Source: Vibrio sp. AND4
Lineage (GTDB): Bacteria > Pseudomonadota > Gammaproteobacteria > Enterobacterales > Vibrionaceae
Length of the DNA stretch: 64,000 bases
Direction: 5' to 3'
Assembly (NCBI RefSeq): GCF_000171815.1
Contig: NZ_ABGR01000001.1
Location: 558,001 to 622,000 of the forward strand
The number at the start of each line of letters is the position of its first letter. Position 1 is the stretch's first letter. Shown here piece after piece: positions 33,066 to 43,039 of the stretch. Under the pieces are notes generated by a model. The model did no database searches, was not told the DNA's origin, and saw only the letters and a program-made list of their open reading frames with translations. Position numbers and translations under genes: made by a program.

Positions 33066-34772
33066 ATGAGCAGCCCTCGTTTACGCGTTCAGTTCGAAAC
33101 GCTTTTTGAAAAATTCTCCGGTAATGATGCGGAAGCGCAGCTCGAAGACATTACCGAAGCCCTATTTTGTACCCGCCGTAATGCTCGAATCGTTCTTAAC
33201 AAGTTAGAAGAAGAGGGGTGGATCGAATGGCATCCAGCGGCTGGTCGCGGAAAACTTTCTAAACTGGTTTTTAAACGCAACCGCAGTGATGTTAGTGAGA
33301 ACCTCGCACGACGCTACCTAGACGAAGGCAAAATCGGACAGGCATTAGAAGCGTTAGATAATAACGCAGCAAAACTCACCCAAGTCATCCAGGGCTACCT
33401 TGGTTTGCAACATCGTCAAGGTGAGCAGGTCGTGCGTTTGCCGTATTATCGTCCACTTGCCATGTTGAACCCGCAAAAACCCATGCGTCGTTCTGAACAA
33501 CATATTGTTCGACAGGTATTCAGTGGTTTAACTAAACTGGATGACAGCGAACAGCTTCAACCTGATCTTGCTCACCACTGGGAGGCACTCTCAGACACCC
33601 ACTGGCGCTTCTATTTACGCCGTGGCGTCCGCTTCCATAATGGGGAACACCTCACAACAAACTGCGTGATTGAAAGTATCAGTATATTGAGTGAGTTAAA
33701 CCTGTTCTCACACATCAAAGATGTCGTTTCACCCGAGCCTTGGACCGTCGATATTCATCTTAATCGCGCTGATAAATATCTGCCGCTCGCGCTAAGTGAA
33801 TCCCAAGCCAAAGTACTGCTACCAAACAACATACGCTCAGAGAACTATGATCAAAATCCTGTCGGAACAGGGCCTTTTCAAGTCAAAGTAAACGACGATA
33901 AACGTCTAATTCTAACAGCATTCGATGGGTATTTTGGACTTCGTCCCTTGTTGGACCAAGTCGAAGTGTGGGTCATCGATGAAGCGTACTCGTCAATGGT
34001 GTACCCTAGCCTGACTAAGCCGCAGGTAGACACAAGTGCATCAACAGACGAAGTTGAGCTTGATCCGGGCTGTACTTTCTTACTGTTGAATAAAAATACC
34101 GGCATTGCAAAAGACCCTCGTTGGGCCGAATTTTTGAGCCAAACACTGAACAGCAGCCAAGTTTATGCTCATGTTCCCCAAGAGAAGGTGATAGAACTTG
34201 GCGTGCTTCAAGCCTTTGGCCTAAAACCCGGCTGGATTGATCTCAGGCCAAGCAACATAGGGAAAGTCCCTCAACAAGACAAAACCATTCGCGTTGCCTA
34301 CCAAAAAAAGCATCCTATGTTTCCTGTCATCGCCAAAGCCATTAGGGCGTTATTAAAGCCACATAGCGTTGACGTCGAGTTCATTCGTTACGACACTCAA
34401 CCGCCATCCCCAGAAGAAGTCGATATCTGGGTAAAAGCCATGGGTATTGCCACTAACCGTAACGATGCATTAGCAGGTTGGTTGTTGGATTACAGCGACA
34501 TCGACAAGTTTAGTGTCGATTATGACTTTACCGCTTGGGCGGGTCTTGTGGATCAATGGCGAGCAGGGCAACATCCTGATTTTCCCGCTCGAGAGTTAGG
34601 GCGGCAACTGGTAAAAAGCTGCCAAGTGATCCCAATGTTCCACTGCTGGTTAGGTGTGAACAAAGACCACAGTGGCGCACTACAAAATGCCAAGTGTAAT
34701 GCGCTTGGTTGGTTTGATTTCAGTAACGTGTGGGTAAAACCAAAAATAGAACAAGATGGCCAAACCAAATAA
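33066..34772 (+). CDS. sgrR: SgrR-family transcriptional regulator
   Basis: The 568-residue protein has an N-terminal winged helix (about 1-75, FCTRRNARIVLNKLEEEGWIEW) fused to a periplasmic solute-binding-like domain of the SBP5 type (about 160-560, LPYYRPLAMLNPQKPMRRSE). This is the SgrR architecture, which in E. coli senses glucose-phosphate stress and activates the sRNA sgrS. The 93 bases upstream are too short for an obvious divergent sgrS. The orthology is by architecture, so the effector may differ. Confidence 0.8.
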   Translation: MSSPRLRVQFETLFEKFSGNDAEAQLEDITEALFCTRRNARIVLNKLEEEGWIEWHPAAGRGKLSKLVFKRNRSDVSENLARRYLDEGKIGQALEALDNNAAKLTQVIQGYLGLQHRQGEQVVRLPYYRPLAMLNPQKPMRRSEQHIVRQVFSGLTKLDDSEQLQPDLAHHWEALSDTHWRFYLRRGVRFHNGEHLTTNCVIESISILSELNLFSHIKDVVSPEPWTVDIHLNRADKYLPLALSESQAKVLLPNNIRSENYDQNPVGTGPFQVKVNDDKRLILTAFDGYFGLRPLLDQVEVWVIDEAYSSMVYPSLTKPQVDTSASTDEVELDPGCTFLLLNKNTGIAKDPRWAEFLSQTLNSSQVYAHVPQEKVIELGVLQAFGLKPGWIDLRPSNIGKVPQQDKTIRVAYQKKHPMFPVIAKAIRALLKPHSVDVEFIRYDTQPPSPEEVDIWVKAMGIATNRNDALAGWLLDYSDIDKFSVDYDFTAWAGLVDQWRAGQHPDFPARELGRQLVKSCQVIPMFHCWLGVNKDHSGALQNAKCNALGWFDFSNVWVKPKIEQDGQTK

Positions 34773-35007
34773 GAAACAACCGACCAAGACGGTCGAAATA
34801 TATTGCGCGAAATGTAAGACACAATTGTTCAAATATCGAAAGGGGGGCAAAGGGGCGTTGGTGAAATGTTTCAAAGAGCGTATTGTGGAAGACTTCACTA
34901 CGAAGCCTTGCGTTTGCCCGGGTTGTGAACAAGAGTTTGCAAGAGATACCTTGGTACGAGGAACACCTGCCTACAAGATGATTGGTGGCAAGGTGACGAT
35001 GAAATGA
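34756..35007 (+). CDS. Small zinc-ribbon protein
   Basis: The 83-residue basic protein has two CxxC pairs (YCAKC near residue 17 and CPGC near 54), with an additional Cys before each, fitting a zinc ribbon. The N-terminus overlaps the sgrR-like gene by 17 bases, suggesting translational coupling. It is followed 9 bases later by cutA. Function is unknown; it could bind nucleic acid or protein. Confidence 0.65.
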   Translation: MAKPNKKQPTKTVEIYCAKCKTQLFKYRKGGKGALVKCFKERIVEDFTTKPCVCPGCEQEFARDTLVRGTPAYKMIGGKVTMK

Positions 35008-35016
35008 GAGTCAGCT

Positions 35017-35349
35017 ATGAGTGAGCAAAACGAATACTGCATGGTATTAAGCACCGCAGGTACAGAAAAGAACCGAGACGAAATCATCAAAGGCTTACTA
35101 GAAGGAGAGCTTGCGGCTTGCATTCAAACTATGCCGATTGAAAGCCACTATGTATGGAAGGGCGAGGTGTGCAGTGACAGTGAATGGCTATTGATCATTA
35201 AAACTCGCAAGGATCTTTACGCTTTGGTTGAAGACAAAATAAAAGACTTGCACGAGTATGAAGTTGCTCAAATCGTGCAAGTCCCAATTATTGGAGGTTT
35301 TAATCCCTATTTAGAGTGGCTTCGCCAGTCGACGCTGAGTTGTCAGTAA
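35017..35349 (+). CDS. cutA: CutA divalent-ion tolerance protein
   Basis: The 110-residue protein has the CutA pattern: GLLEGELAACIQTMPIESHYVWKGEV, then ELLLIIKT-like WLLIIKTRKDLY and the YEVAQIVQVPIIGG segment. CutA forms stable trimers linked to copper tolerance. It ends a likely sgrR-zinc ribbon-cutA transcript. Its 3' end overlaps the convergent yjdF-like gene by 39 bases. Confidence 0.92.
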   Translation: MSEQNEYCMVLSTAGTEKNRDEIIKGLLEGELAACIQTMPIESHYVWKGEVCSDSEWLLIIKTRKDLYALVEDKIKDLHEYEVAQIVQVPIIGGFNPYLEWLRQSTLSCQ

Positions 35350-35907
35350 AATCAAAGATAATATCGCCCCCAGAGTATCGCATAACATGTCTTTTTGGGC
35401 GTCCCAGATATCGCCTTGCGATCCCAAAAAGGCGATACCTTCATCGCCACCAGCAATTTCTGCATACCACCATTCAATGATTTCGTAACTTGCCGCCAGT
35501 GACATAATGGCAAACAGGGCAAACCAACAAGCCAATGTCGTGCTCACTTTTTTCTTGTTAATCAAGTACTCCGCAATTGGAAATGCGTAGAGACCGATAG
35601 AAAAGTGAGCAACACGGTCAAAATTATTGCGCTCAGAACCGATCAAGTTATTGAACCAATCAAAAGGGACTTCTGCAAACGTATATTTGGCACCGACAGT
35701 ATGAAGACATAGCCAAATAAACATCAGCACATAAGCGGTTTTACTAAACTGATAGCGAATAGAAAGAGCCCAAATAGCCACAAGAATCGCCACAGCAGGA
35801 ACGATCTCTGCAAACCATACAGCATGAGAGTTTGGTTCTAACGCAGAGAACAAAAAAACGACCGAGTAGAAGGCTGTAAGGCCTAATAAAGTAGAAGTGT
35901 TCTGCAT
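35311..35907 (-). CDS. yjdF: YjdF-like inner membrane protein (DUF2238)
   Basis: The 198-residue protein has about six hydrophobic segments and the DUF2238 signature (VGAKYTFAEVPFDW, RVAHFSIGLYAFPIAEYL, EIIEWWYAEIAG, GSQGDIWDAQKDMLCDTLGA). Function is unknown. It converges with cutA, and the two overlap at their 3' ends, so antisense transcription across that region is possible. Confidence 0.88.
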   Translation of the reverse strand: MQNTSTLLGLTAFYSVVFLFSALEPNSHAVWFAEIVPAVAILVAIWALSIRYQFSKTAYVLMFIWLCLHTVGAKYTFAEVPFDWFNNLIGSERNNFDRVAHFSIGLYAFPIAEYLINKKKVSTTLACWFALFAIMSLAASYEIIEWWYAEIAGGDEGIAFLGSQGDIWDAQKDMLCDTLGAILSLILLTTQRRLAKPL

Positions 35908-36129
35908 GGGAAAAACTGGTCCTTCAATTAATAACTGTATTTATGATTACACTTAATTGTACGGCGTGCAATTCTTCTTTTGCTGATCTAATGCTTACTT
36001 TTTATGTTGATATATTGCGAAACTGCTCAACAATAAAACGTTTGCGCACAAACATTCCATTAGGATTTGATTTACAGCATACCCATCCATAGAATTCATC
36101 GCTAAGTCTACTATAAAAGAAGTCATGTC

Positions 36130-36969
36130 ATGAAACTGGAAACTGTCGATTATCTTGCTGACGATGCTGCTCAACAATTCGTCACCTCACTGCGCGAAAC
36201 TGGCTTTGGTGTGCTTAAGAATCACCCGATCCCGCAAGAACTGGTCGAATCTATTTACAAAAATTGGTATGCGTTTTTCTGCTCTGAGCAAAAGAATGAT
36301 TTTCAATTTAATGTTGAAACGCAAGATGGTTATTTCCCGCCATCCGTTTCTGAAGTCGCGAAAGGCCACACTGTAAAAGACATTAAAGAGTACTTTCATG
36401 TCTACCCTTGGGGACAGATGCCAGAGCAACTGAAAGCGGAAATCATGGAATACTATGACCGCGCTAATGCATTTGCTCAAGAATTACTTGGTTGGGTAGA
36501 AGAGTACGCCCCCAAAGAGGTACAAGAGAAGTTCTCTATCGCCTTGTCCGAGATGATCAATAATAGTGATAAAACACTTCTGCGCGTGTTGCATTACCCG
36601 CCAATGACTGGTGAAGAAGAACCGGGGGCAATTCGAGCAGCTGCACATGAAGACATCAACCTTCTAACCGTGTTACCAGCAGCAAACGAGCCGGGACTTC
36701 AGGTAAAGAGCAAAGAAGGCGATTGGTTGGATGTGCCATGTGACTTCGGTAACCTGATCATTAACATTGGTGACATGCTGCAAGAAGCATCGAACGGTTA
36801 TTTTCCATCGACGACTCACCGTGTGATTAACCCAACAGGCGGTCGCCAAGAAAACTCTCGTATTTCTCTGCCGCTATTTTTACACCCGAAACCAGAAACA
36901 GTACTGTCTGAGCGCCACACAGCCCACAGTTACCTAATGGAACGATTAAGAGAGCTGGGCGTCATTTAA
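36130..36969 (+). CDS. 2-oxoglutarate/Fe(II)-dependent oxygenase (isopenicillin N synthase-like)
   Basis: The 279-residue protein has the family iron ligands His173 and Asp175 (AAHEDINLLTVL) and His230 (STTHRV), and the co-substrate Arg244 with Ser246 (RIS). The N-terminal DIOX_N-like region (TGFGVLKNHPIP) also matches. Such enzymes hydroxylate or desaturate small molecules; the substrate is not visible from context since both neighbours are unrelated. It is monocistronic with a terminator downstream. Confidence 0.88.
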   Translation: MKLETVDYLADDAAQQFVTSLRETGFGVLKNHPIPQELVESIYKNWYAFFCSEQKNDFQFNVETQDGYFPPSVSEVAKGHTVKDIKEYFHVYPWGQMPEQLKAEIMEYYDRANAFAQELLGWVEEYAPKEVQEKFSIALSEMINNSDKTLLRVLHYPPMTGEEEPGAIRAAAHEDINLLTVLPAANEPGLQVKSKEGDWLDVPCDFGNLIINIGDMLQEASNGYFPSTTHRVINPTGGRQENSRISLPLFLHPKPETVLSERHTAHSYLMERLRELGVI

Positions 36970-37083
36970 GCCAACGAGGACTTAAGTTAGCAAGTGCTTT
37001 AGTTAAAGAGAAAATAAGTTAAAGAGAGAATAAGTTAATCGGAAATTAAGCTATTAGATTTTCAGTTAACGAGATCTTCATTC

Positions 37084-37118
37084 AAAAGGCTGACCGTTTA
37101 TGACTGTCGGCCTTTTTG
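37084..37118 (+). terminator. Terminator after the oxygenase gene
   Basis: An AAAGGCTGAC/GTCGGCCTTT stem (one G-T pair) with a loop and a T5 tail lies about 115 bases after the stop. Confidence 0.75.
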
Positions 37119-37177
37119 TGTTTATGGTACAAATTAACTAGGTTTAACAACACGTACTTAAAACGGCTAGGGGATCC

Positions 37178-37798
37178 ATGGACGAACAACTCGATGTTTG
37201 CCACAGCGGCTCGCAATACGCGGAAAATCCATTATTGTGGCCGATTCTGGACATTCTCCGAAAGCAACCGTCAAATTGGAAGGTACACACGCTTGCACAA
37301 GCGCTCAGCGATCAAGGTTACATTCCTCAATTAGATTTAGCACCAAATAAAGACCTCTTCAAACGCAACTTTTTGCTAATGAATGCTTTGTATCAACTGC
37401 AAGAGACTCTCCATCCAGACAGTTGGCTGCAAGTTGAAGCGATGAACATCATTTTAATGTCAGCGATTGAAGCCTCTCGTCATAGTATTGATGTCAATGA
37501 TCCGCTCAGAGAGTACTATCTAGATTGGAAAAACTATGAAGCTGATGAAGGAGAGGTTCGCAGGCTGCTCAATGAATTCTGGAGCCGATACCAACGTTAT
37601 ATGGGGGGTAACGCATCTTCTGATTTAGATCGTGCTAAAGCGTTGAGTTTATTTGGCTTAAGTGCAAAGTCCACCAAAGCCGAAATTCGAAAGCAGTGGC
37701 GTAAACTGGCATTACGCTGGCACCCAGACAGAGACAATGGTAATTCAGAGCGGTTTCGAGTTTTATGTGATGCGTGGAATGTCCTGCGTAACGGGTGA
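37178..37798 (+). CDS. DnaJ-related protein with C-terminal J domain
   Basis: The 206-residue protein has an N-terminal DNAJ-related domain (about 15-125, NPLLWPILDILRKQP) and a C-terminal J domain (about 150-205) with the HPD motif (LRWHPDRDNGNSE). The J domain would stimulate DnaK ATPase, and the N-terminal domain probably binds a specific partner. Unlike DnaJ it lacks Gly/Phe and zinc-finger parts. It is monocistronic. Confidence 0.88.
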   Translation: MDEQLDVCHSGSQYAENPLLWPILDILRKQPSNWKVHTLAQALSDQGYIPQLDLAPNKDLFKRNFLLMNALYQLQETLHPDSWLQVEAMNIILMSAIEASRHSIDVNDPLREYYLDWKNYEADEGEVRRLLNEFWSRYQRYMGGNASSDLDRAKALSLFGLSAKSTKAEIRKQWRKLALRWHPDRDNGNSERFRVLCDAWNVLRNG

Positions 37799-37835
37799 TA
37801 GTCTGCTAGCTAGGGTATTTGAAAAGTAGAAAAGC

Positions 37836-37862
37836 AACAGAAATAACAGAAATAACAGAAAT
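37836..37862 (+). repeat. Three tandem copies of a 9-bp unit
   Basis: AACAGAAAT is repeated three times without gaps between the J-domain gene and the terminator. It is a minor simple repeat. Confidence 0.8.
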
Positions 37863-37922
37863 AAAAAAGCAAAAAGCATTTACGCTACAACGTAAAGTCC
37901 CACATGTTATTGTGTAAACAAA

Positions 37923-37946
37923 AAAGCAGCGTTTGAACGCTGCTTT
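37923..37946. terminator. Bidirectional terminator
   Basis: A perfect 9-bp stem (AAAGCAGCG/CGCTGCTTT) with a 6-base loop separates two convergent genes. A-rich and T-rich flanks suit both directions. Confidence 0.75.
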
Positions 37947-37986
37947 GTGCTATTTCTAGCTATCGGTGTTAACGAGAAGCTTTGAA

Positions 37987-39642
37987 CTAACGAGAGGGTT
38001 TGAACTGAGACTTACGCATACGGTTAAGGGCAGCCATCACGTCCAACACACGAGGTTTGGCCAAGTCACCTTGTTTTGGTAACGTGGCATGCCATTCACC
38101 CAAAAGCATCTCTTCAATTTCTTTTGCTGGGTGGTTACACCAACCCGGAAGTTGCGCGATTTGGAACCACAACCAACCAATCGTGTTTACTTCGTCTGGG
38201 GATTCCAGCTGCTCAAGCGCGCTTAAATCAGCGAATTCCTTCCCAAAACGCAGGGACTCTTTGCCTTTTGCTGTCACACGGAATTTACCGTCTGTCAGAA
38301 TGTTCATCAGCGCAATACGGTTTAAAGCACGAGGGCGGAATGTTTGTAGACTCTCTTCTGACTCGTTATGACGTTGAGTAGGGTGCTGAGCAATAACCTC
38401 TTTGGCTTTCGCTGTCACGTCCACCGCTTGATAGTCGTGCATTTGGATGACCGTATCTGCCACGTCTAGGTAGTCACCAGATCCGCCCATCACGATGATC
38501 GTTGAAATCTCAAGTTCATTGCGTAGCTGACCAATTCGATCAACTAGCGGGGTAATCGGTTCATCGCCTTTTGCGACCAAGGCTTGCATACGCTCGTCAC
38601 GAATCATAAAGTTAGTCGCTGAGGTATCTTCATCGATAAGCAGTGAGTTTGCGCCCGCTTCGATAGACTCTTGTAACCATGCCGCTTGAGAAGTAGAACC
38701 GGAGGCGTCCTGCGTAGAGAAATCCGCAGTATCTTTACCCATTGGTAAGTGGTTAATGTAATTCGATAGGTTCAAGTGATGAACACAACGACCTTCTTCA
38801 GCACGGATCTTCATCGCGTTGGCATCAGTAACAATGTAGTCACGACCATCACCAGGAATGTGATCGTAGATCGAGCGCTCAACCGCATTCAACAGTGTCG
38901 ATTTACCATGGAAACCGCCACCAACAATCAGTGTAATCCCTTTTGGAATACCTAAACCCGTAACATAGCCTCTGTTTGGTGCGTGCAAAGTAACTTGTAA
39001 AGATTCTGGCGCTTTGAACTCAACCGCGTCTTTCATTGGCAAATCACAGTTACCAGCAATACGCGGAAGCACGCTGCCATTCGCAACGAATGCAACCAAA
39101 TCATTCGCCGCTAATTGTTCACGCAATGCGACTTGGTCTTCAACCACTTTACAATGCTCAATCAGTGCGTCTTTGTTCAGTTCGCGCTCTAGCGTTGCAC
39201 GACGAATAAACTTCGGCAAATAGAACGTCAAAATATTGTTCGCTTTCTTACCAAGAACTGAACGACCTTCAGCAGGTAAGTTCACACGAAAACGAAGCTC
39301 AATCCCTTCTTCTGTGAAAAGTACCGCCGTGTTGTCGAGTACGGTTTGACCGTTCAGTGAGATAGAAACGGCGTTCTCTTGTTTCGCAAACTCATCAAAG
39401 CTACGCGCAAGGAAGTCACGAGCTGCACGTTGAAATGCAGGCGACTCATCTTTAAGCCATTCAAGGCCGGTTAAAGACCACGCACGTGTAGCACGTAGAC
39501 GAGAAGCAGATGCATACGGGTCACCTTGTACATAATCGATGTATAAGTCGAAATCACCGAAGTCGTATTGACCTTTGATTTGTTGGTATGCGCGGTAGTT
39601 CTGCTTTTCGATTTTCTTTAGCGTGGCAGTCAACTGATCCAT
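37987..39642 (-). CDS. Predicted P-loop ATPase (ABC_ATPase/PF09818 type)
   Basis: The 551-residue protein has a Walker A motif (GGGFHGKSTLL, about residues 239-249) and a Walker B-like segment (NSLLIDEDTSATNF). It matches a conserved family of predicted ABC-class ATPases without transmembrane domains (N-terminal YRAYQQIKGQYDFGDFDLY). The biochemical role is unknown; there is no transporter partner. It stands between two terminator-bounded units. Confidence 0.82.
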   Translation of the reverse strand: MDQLTATLKKIEKQNYRAYQQIKGQYDFGDFDLYIDYVQGDPYASASRLRATRAWSLTGLEWLKDESPAFQRAARDFLARSFDEFAKQENAVSISLNGQTVLDNTAVLFTEEGIELRFRVNLPAEGRSVLGKKANNILTFYLPKFIRRATLERELNKDALIEHCKVVEDQVALREQLAANDLVAFVANGSVLPRIAGNCDLPMKDAVEFKAPESLQVTLHAPNRGYVTGLGIPKGITLIVGGGFHGKSTLLNAVERSIYDHIPGDGRDYIVTDANAMKIRAEEGRCVHHLNLSNYINHLPMGKDTADFSTQDASGSTSQAAWLQESIEAGANSLLIDEDTSATNFMIRDERMQALVAKGDEPITPLVDRIGQLRNELEISTIIVMGGSGDYLDVADTVIQMHDYQAVDVTAKAKEVIAQHPTQRHNESEESLQTFRPRALNRIALMNILTDGKFRVTAKGKESLRFGKEFADLSALEQLESPDEVNTIGWLWFQIAQLPGWCNHPAKEIEEMLLGEWHATLPKQGDLAKPRVLDVMAALNRMRKSQFKPSR

Positions 39643-39714
39643 GAAGATAATGGCCTTTTTATTGGGAGCGGGCGGCGATTATAGAAACCACTGCCAGCAG
39701 AGTAAAGCAAATGC

Positions 39715-41625
39715 TTACGAAGAATAGTTGTATTGGCCACCGAGTAGATTCTGATTAAACAAACTTTGCTCAAATTCATTGCAGGGCATAGGCTTGCCAT
39801 ATAAAAAGCCTTGGCCAATATCGCAGCCCTCGCCAATCAAGAATTGTTCTTGTTGAACCGATTCGATACCTTCGACCACAATTTGAAGATCGAGCTTCTT
39901 AGCGATATGCATAATGGAACAAATAATGGCTTTGTCGTCTTCCGATTTATCCATGTGTTGGACAAAGCTTTTGTCGATTTTGATGGCATCAAAAGGGTAT
40001 TTTTTCAAATAACTGAATGAGGCATAGCCCGTCCCGAAGTCATCAAGTGACAATGTCACACCAAGGTTGTGGATTTTATTTAAGGTATTTCGTGCAACAA
40101 CTTCATCAGCAATTAACGCACTTTCAGTCACTTCCAACTCGAGGAAATGAGGCGGCAGATGAAAGGTATGCAATAGATGTTCAATTTGCTCAGCGAAATT
40201 GACATTTTGTAGCTGGATAGGAGAAACATTTACCGCGATCTTAAAGTTATCCACTAGCTCGGACCACTGTTTGGCTTTATCGATCGCCGTACGAAGGACG
40301 AACGCTCCAACCTCAAAGATTAAACCATTTTGCTCAGCCATATGGATTAATGCTTCGTTGGAAACATCCCCCAGTACCGGGTGGCGCCAGCGTAATAGGG
40401 CTTCAGCACCAATCCATTTGTGCGTATGCGGAAGCACCTTTGGCTGGAAGTACAACATCAAGTCATCGTTACGAACTGCTTGTAATAAATAGCTTTCAAG
40501 TTGGTTGTGATGGTTAAGTTTTTGAGTGTGACTTTCACAAAAATAACGATAAGATTCACCAGACTCCTTGCAAAGCAACATCGCATGACAGGCGTTTTGC
40601 AGTAATTGCTTAGCGTAACTCGCTTTGTGCGCTTGAACGACACCGACGTAAGTGTGAAGGTGAACTTCGTTATTCTCTATGTAAAAGTTACCCAAACCAA
40701 CATGATTAATATCATCAAGAAGGTGCTGTACCTGCGCTTCTATGTCTTCACCGATCACAAGGATCACCACGTCATTGGAGCTGGGCCTTCCTGTGACAAA
40801 ATAGCTAGATTCTGAGTGGCCTAGACGCAAGCGAAATTCTTTCAACACTTCATCAAACGCCTCAAAGCCGAATTTAGTTTGAATACTGCGAGCATTACTG
40901 AAACCAATATTGAGCACTGACAAATCTTGTTGCGTGTCAGTAATCGATGCCAGTGCTTCGTCAAGATGTTCTTCCAATGCCGAGCGATTTAAAAACCCTG
41001 TCCCTTGATCGTGAGTCTGCTGATAACTGACTTGCTTTTCTGCGGCTTTACGACGATCGATCTCTTTTGTTAATGAATAACTCAGCTGGGCAAGATCAAC
41101 GGTGCGAGTATCAACACGATTTTTAAGCTCTTTATTCAATCGAATAAGCTTGTTTTGCTGAAAAACGACGGCAAGTTGGGCTTCTATCGATTCTTTAAAT
41201 GACGCGAGTAATTCCCGGTAAGTATCGTGGAAGTGGTTTTCCTTCGCGTCTAACATACAGATCGTGCCAAACGTTTCGCCATTCGGCCAATGCAGCGGTA
41301 GTCCACAATAAGACACAATACCCGCTTTAATGTCTGGGTTATTTTGCCAGTCTTTGTCGATCAGGGCATTTGGCACAACGAGCTCGTCTTTTTTTTCGAT
41401 CACGGATTCGCAATATAAGCCGTACCCGAGTATCTCTTTGTCGCCAACTCGATAAGGATTGTCTTCGGTTTCACTCGCGGAGTTTACCTCAATATAATCG
41501 GGGTGCAGTCGCATAATCAGTGTTGTCGGCACATCGGCGATGCGAGCGAGGAGGTTGACGATGTTTTGCCAACTTTTTTGCATTGACTCGGGTATATCGT
41601 AATCTAAAGTTGGTAATGTACCCAT
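39715..41625 (-). CDS. GAF / degenerate GGDEF / EAL cyclic-di-GMP phosphodiesterase
   Basis: The 636-residue cytoplasmic protein has a GAF domain (about 15-165), a short coiled coil, a GGDEF-like domain without the signature (about 205-365; SSNDVVILVIGED at the expected place) and an EAL domain (about 375-630). The EAL residues look intact: EALLRW, NVSP, EVTESAL, DDFGTGYAS, KIDKSFV, VVEGIES. It should degrade c-di-GMP in response to a GAF ligand. The degenerate GGDEF is likely regulatory. Confidence 0.9.
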   Translation of the reverse strand: MGTLPTLDYDIPESMQKSWQNIVNLLARIADVPTTLIMRLHPDYIEVNSASETEDNPYRVGDKEILGYGLYCESVIEKKDELVVPNALIDKDWQNNPDIKAGIVSYCGLPLHWPNGETFGTICMLDAKENHFHDTYRELLASFKESIEAQLAVVFQQNKLIRLNKELKNRVDTRTVDLAQLSYSLTKEIDRRKAAEKQVSYQQTHDQGTGFLNRSALEEHLDEALASITDTQQDLSVLNIGFSNARSIQTKFGFEAFDEVLKEFRLRLGHSESSYFVTGRPSSNDVVILVIGEDIEAQVQHLLDDINHVGLGNFYIENNEVHLHTYVGVVQAHKASYAKQLLQNACHAMLLCKESGESYRYFCESHTQKLNHHNQLESYLLQAVRNDDLMLYFQPKVLPHTHKWIGAEALLRWRHPVLGDVSNEALIHMAEQNGLIFEVGAFVLRTAIDKAKQWSELVDNFKIAVNVSPIQLQNVNFAEQIEHLLHTFHLPPHFLELEVTESALIADEVVARNTLNKIHNLGVTLSLDDFGTGYASFSYLKKYPFDAIKIDKSFVQHMDKSEDDKAIICSIMHIAKKLDLQIVVEGIESVQQEQFLIGEGCDIGQGFLYGKPMPCNEFEQSLFNQNLLGGQYNYSS

Positions 41626-41752
41626 AAATGCAGCCCTTTCCCGTGATACAACAACCTATGAAGACGTTGTTTTTCTATTTTGTTAACCAAGCTCTTTATT
41701 TAAACATGCGTTGCAATAAAGTATAGAGGGGCGAGAATTTCAGACGAAAAAA

Positions 41753-41775
41753 AGCCCCGAAAACCGCTCGGGACT
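41753..41775 (-). terminator. Terminator of fabV
   Basis: On the minus strand AGTCCCGA pairs with TCGGGGCT (one G-T pair) and is followed by seven T residues, 54 bases after the fabV stop. Confidence 0.75.
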
Positions 41776-41828
41776 TTGAAATACTTGACGTCATCTCAGT
41801 TGTGAGACGCCAGTATCAAGATATCAAC

Positions 41829-43028
41829 TTACGGCTTCAAAGCGTTAAGTGTCTTCATCGAGATGTCTTGCGAGTAGTCAACATCTTCAAAATTGAAGCC
41901 ATTTAGCTTCATAAATTCATCTTTAAAACCTTTATAATCACCGATTTCTGCAAAGTTTTCTGCGTTCATTTGCTTCAATAACGCCGACACTTCTGCTTGA
42001 ACCCCAGGATCCAATTCAAAATCGTCAATACGAACTAAACGTTCGCCGTCGACAGGGACATTAGCTTGACCATAAAGTTTGGTGGTGAAAAGGCGCTGCA
42101 TTTGTTCGATACAACCTTCGTGCGTACCTTTTTCTTTCATGACTCGATACAGTGCCAGTAGGTAAGGGCTTAGGGTAGGGATGAAAACACTCGCTTTCGT
42201 TACCAAAGCCTTACACACTGTTGCGTAGGCCCCGCCACCAAAGTTGGCCATCTTGATATTTAATGAATGACTTGTTTGGTGTAGATCGACTTTTGCTCGG
42301 CCTAAGGTGCCGTCTAAATAAATAGGGTACGTTACCTCTGGCCCTACATAAGAGAACGCAACGGTCTGACAGCCTTTTGCTATCGATTCAGTGTTGATCA
42401 GTGTATCGATCCAGCTTTCCCAATCCTCGCCGCCCATGACTTTGATCGTTGCTTCCGCTTCTTCTTCTGATGCAGGAGTAAGAGTGGATTCTACCCACTG
42501 ATCATTTTCCAGCATAACAGAAGCACCAGTGATGGATTTACCAATAGGTTTAATGACGCTGCGCCATAACTCACCAGATTCAGTCTTAGGGCGAACGCCT
42601 GTTGCCAAACTGTAAATCACCAAATCAACCTCACCCTCAAAATAGGTTTCAATGGCCTCTATAACTTGGTGTCGAACGGTGTCAGAAAAGGCATCCCCGA
42701 CAATGTTTACTGCAGCACGGCCATGATGAGTCGCTTGCTGTTTAAAATAGATGTTGTTGTACCAGCCAGCACTGCCAACACTGGTGTCTGACGGGCCTCG
42801 CTCAAAAGATACGCCGATCGTGTCCGCCTCTGCACCACCGAATGTAAGCGCAATACGAGCCGCTAAGCCGAAACCTGAAGATGCACCAATGATCAAGACG
42901 CGTTTGGGGCCATCTTTGATCTGCGGTGATTGTTTTACGTATTCAATTTGTTCTTTAATGGAAGCGCGGCACCCATAAGGGTGTGCCGAACGAGCGACAA
43001 CGCCTTGTACTAACGGCTCTATTTTCAT
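41829..43028 (-). CDS. fabV: Enoyl-ACP reductase FabV
   Basis: The start at 43028 gives 399 residues (MKIEPLVQGVVARSAHP), the usual FabV length; the frame extends 10 codons upstream through a palindrome. The nucleotide motif GASSGFG is at 48-54, and the catalytic Tyr237 and Lys246 have the Y-x8-K spacing that separates FabV from FabI. It performs the last step of each fatty-acid elongation cycle and is triclosan-tolerant in known cases. A 25-bp perfect palindrome lies 12 bases upstream of the start. Confidence 0.95.
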   Translation of the reverse strand: MKIEPLVQGVVARSAHPYGCRASIKEQIEYVKQSPQIKDGPKRVLIIGASSGFGLAARIALTFGGAEADTIGVSFERGPSDTSVGSAGWYNNIYFKQQATHHGRAAVNIVGDAFSDTVRHQVIEAIETYFEGEVDLVIYSLATGVRPKTESGELWRSVIKPIGKSITGASVMLENDQWVESTLTPASEEEAEATIKVMGGEDWESWIDTLINTESIAKGCQTVAFSYVGPEVTYPIYLDGTLGRAKVDLHQTSHSLNIKMANFGGGAYATVCKALVTKASVFIPTLSPYLLALYRVMKEKGTHEGCIEQMQRLFTTKLYGQANVPVDGERLVRIDDFELDPGVQAEVSALLKQMNAENFAEIGDYKGFKDEFMKLNGFNFEDVDYSQDISMKTLNALKP

Positions 43029-43039
43029 AGTTATTACCC

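Noticed and set aside
35995..36177. A 60-codon minus-strand frame upstream of the oxygenase gene
   Set aside because: It overlaps the start of a well-supported gene on the other strand and has no protein-like conservation signs.
37836..37862. Tandem 9-bp repeat considered as a CRISPR or iteron
   Set aside because: Only three short copies without spacers and no associated genes.
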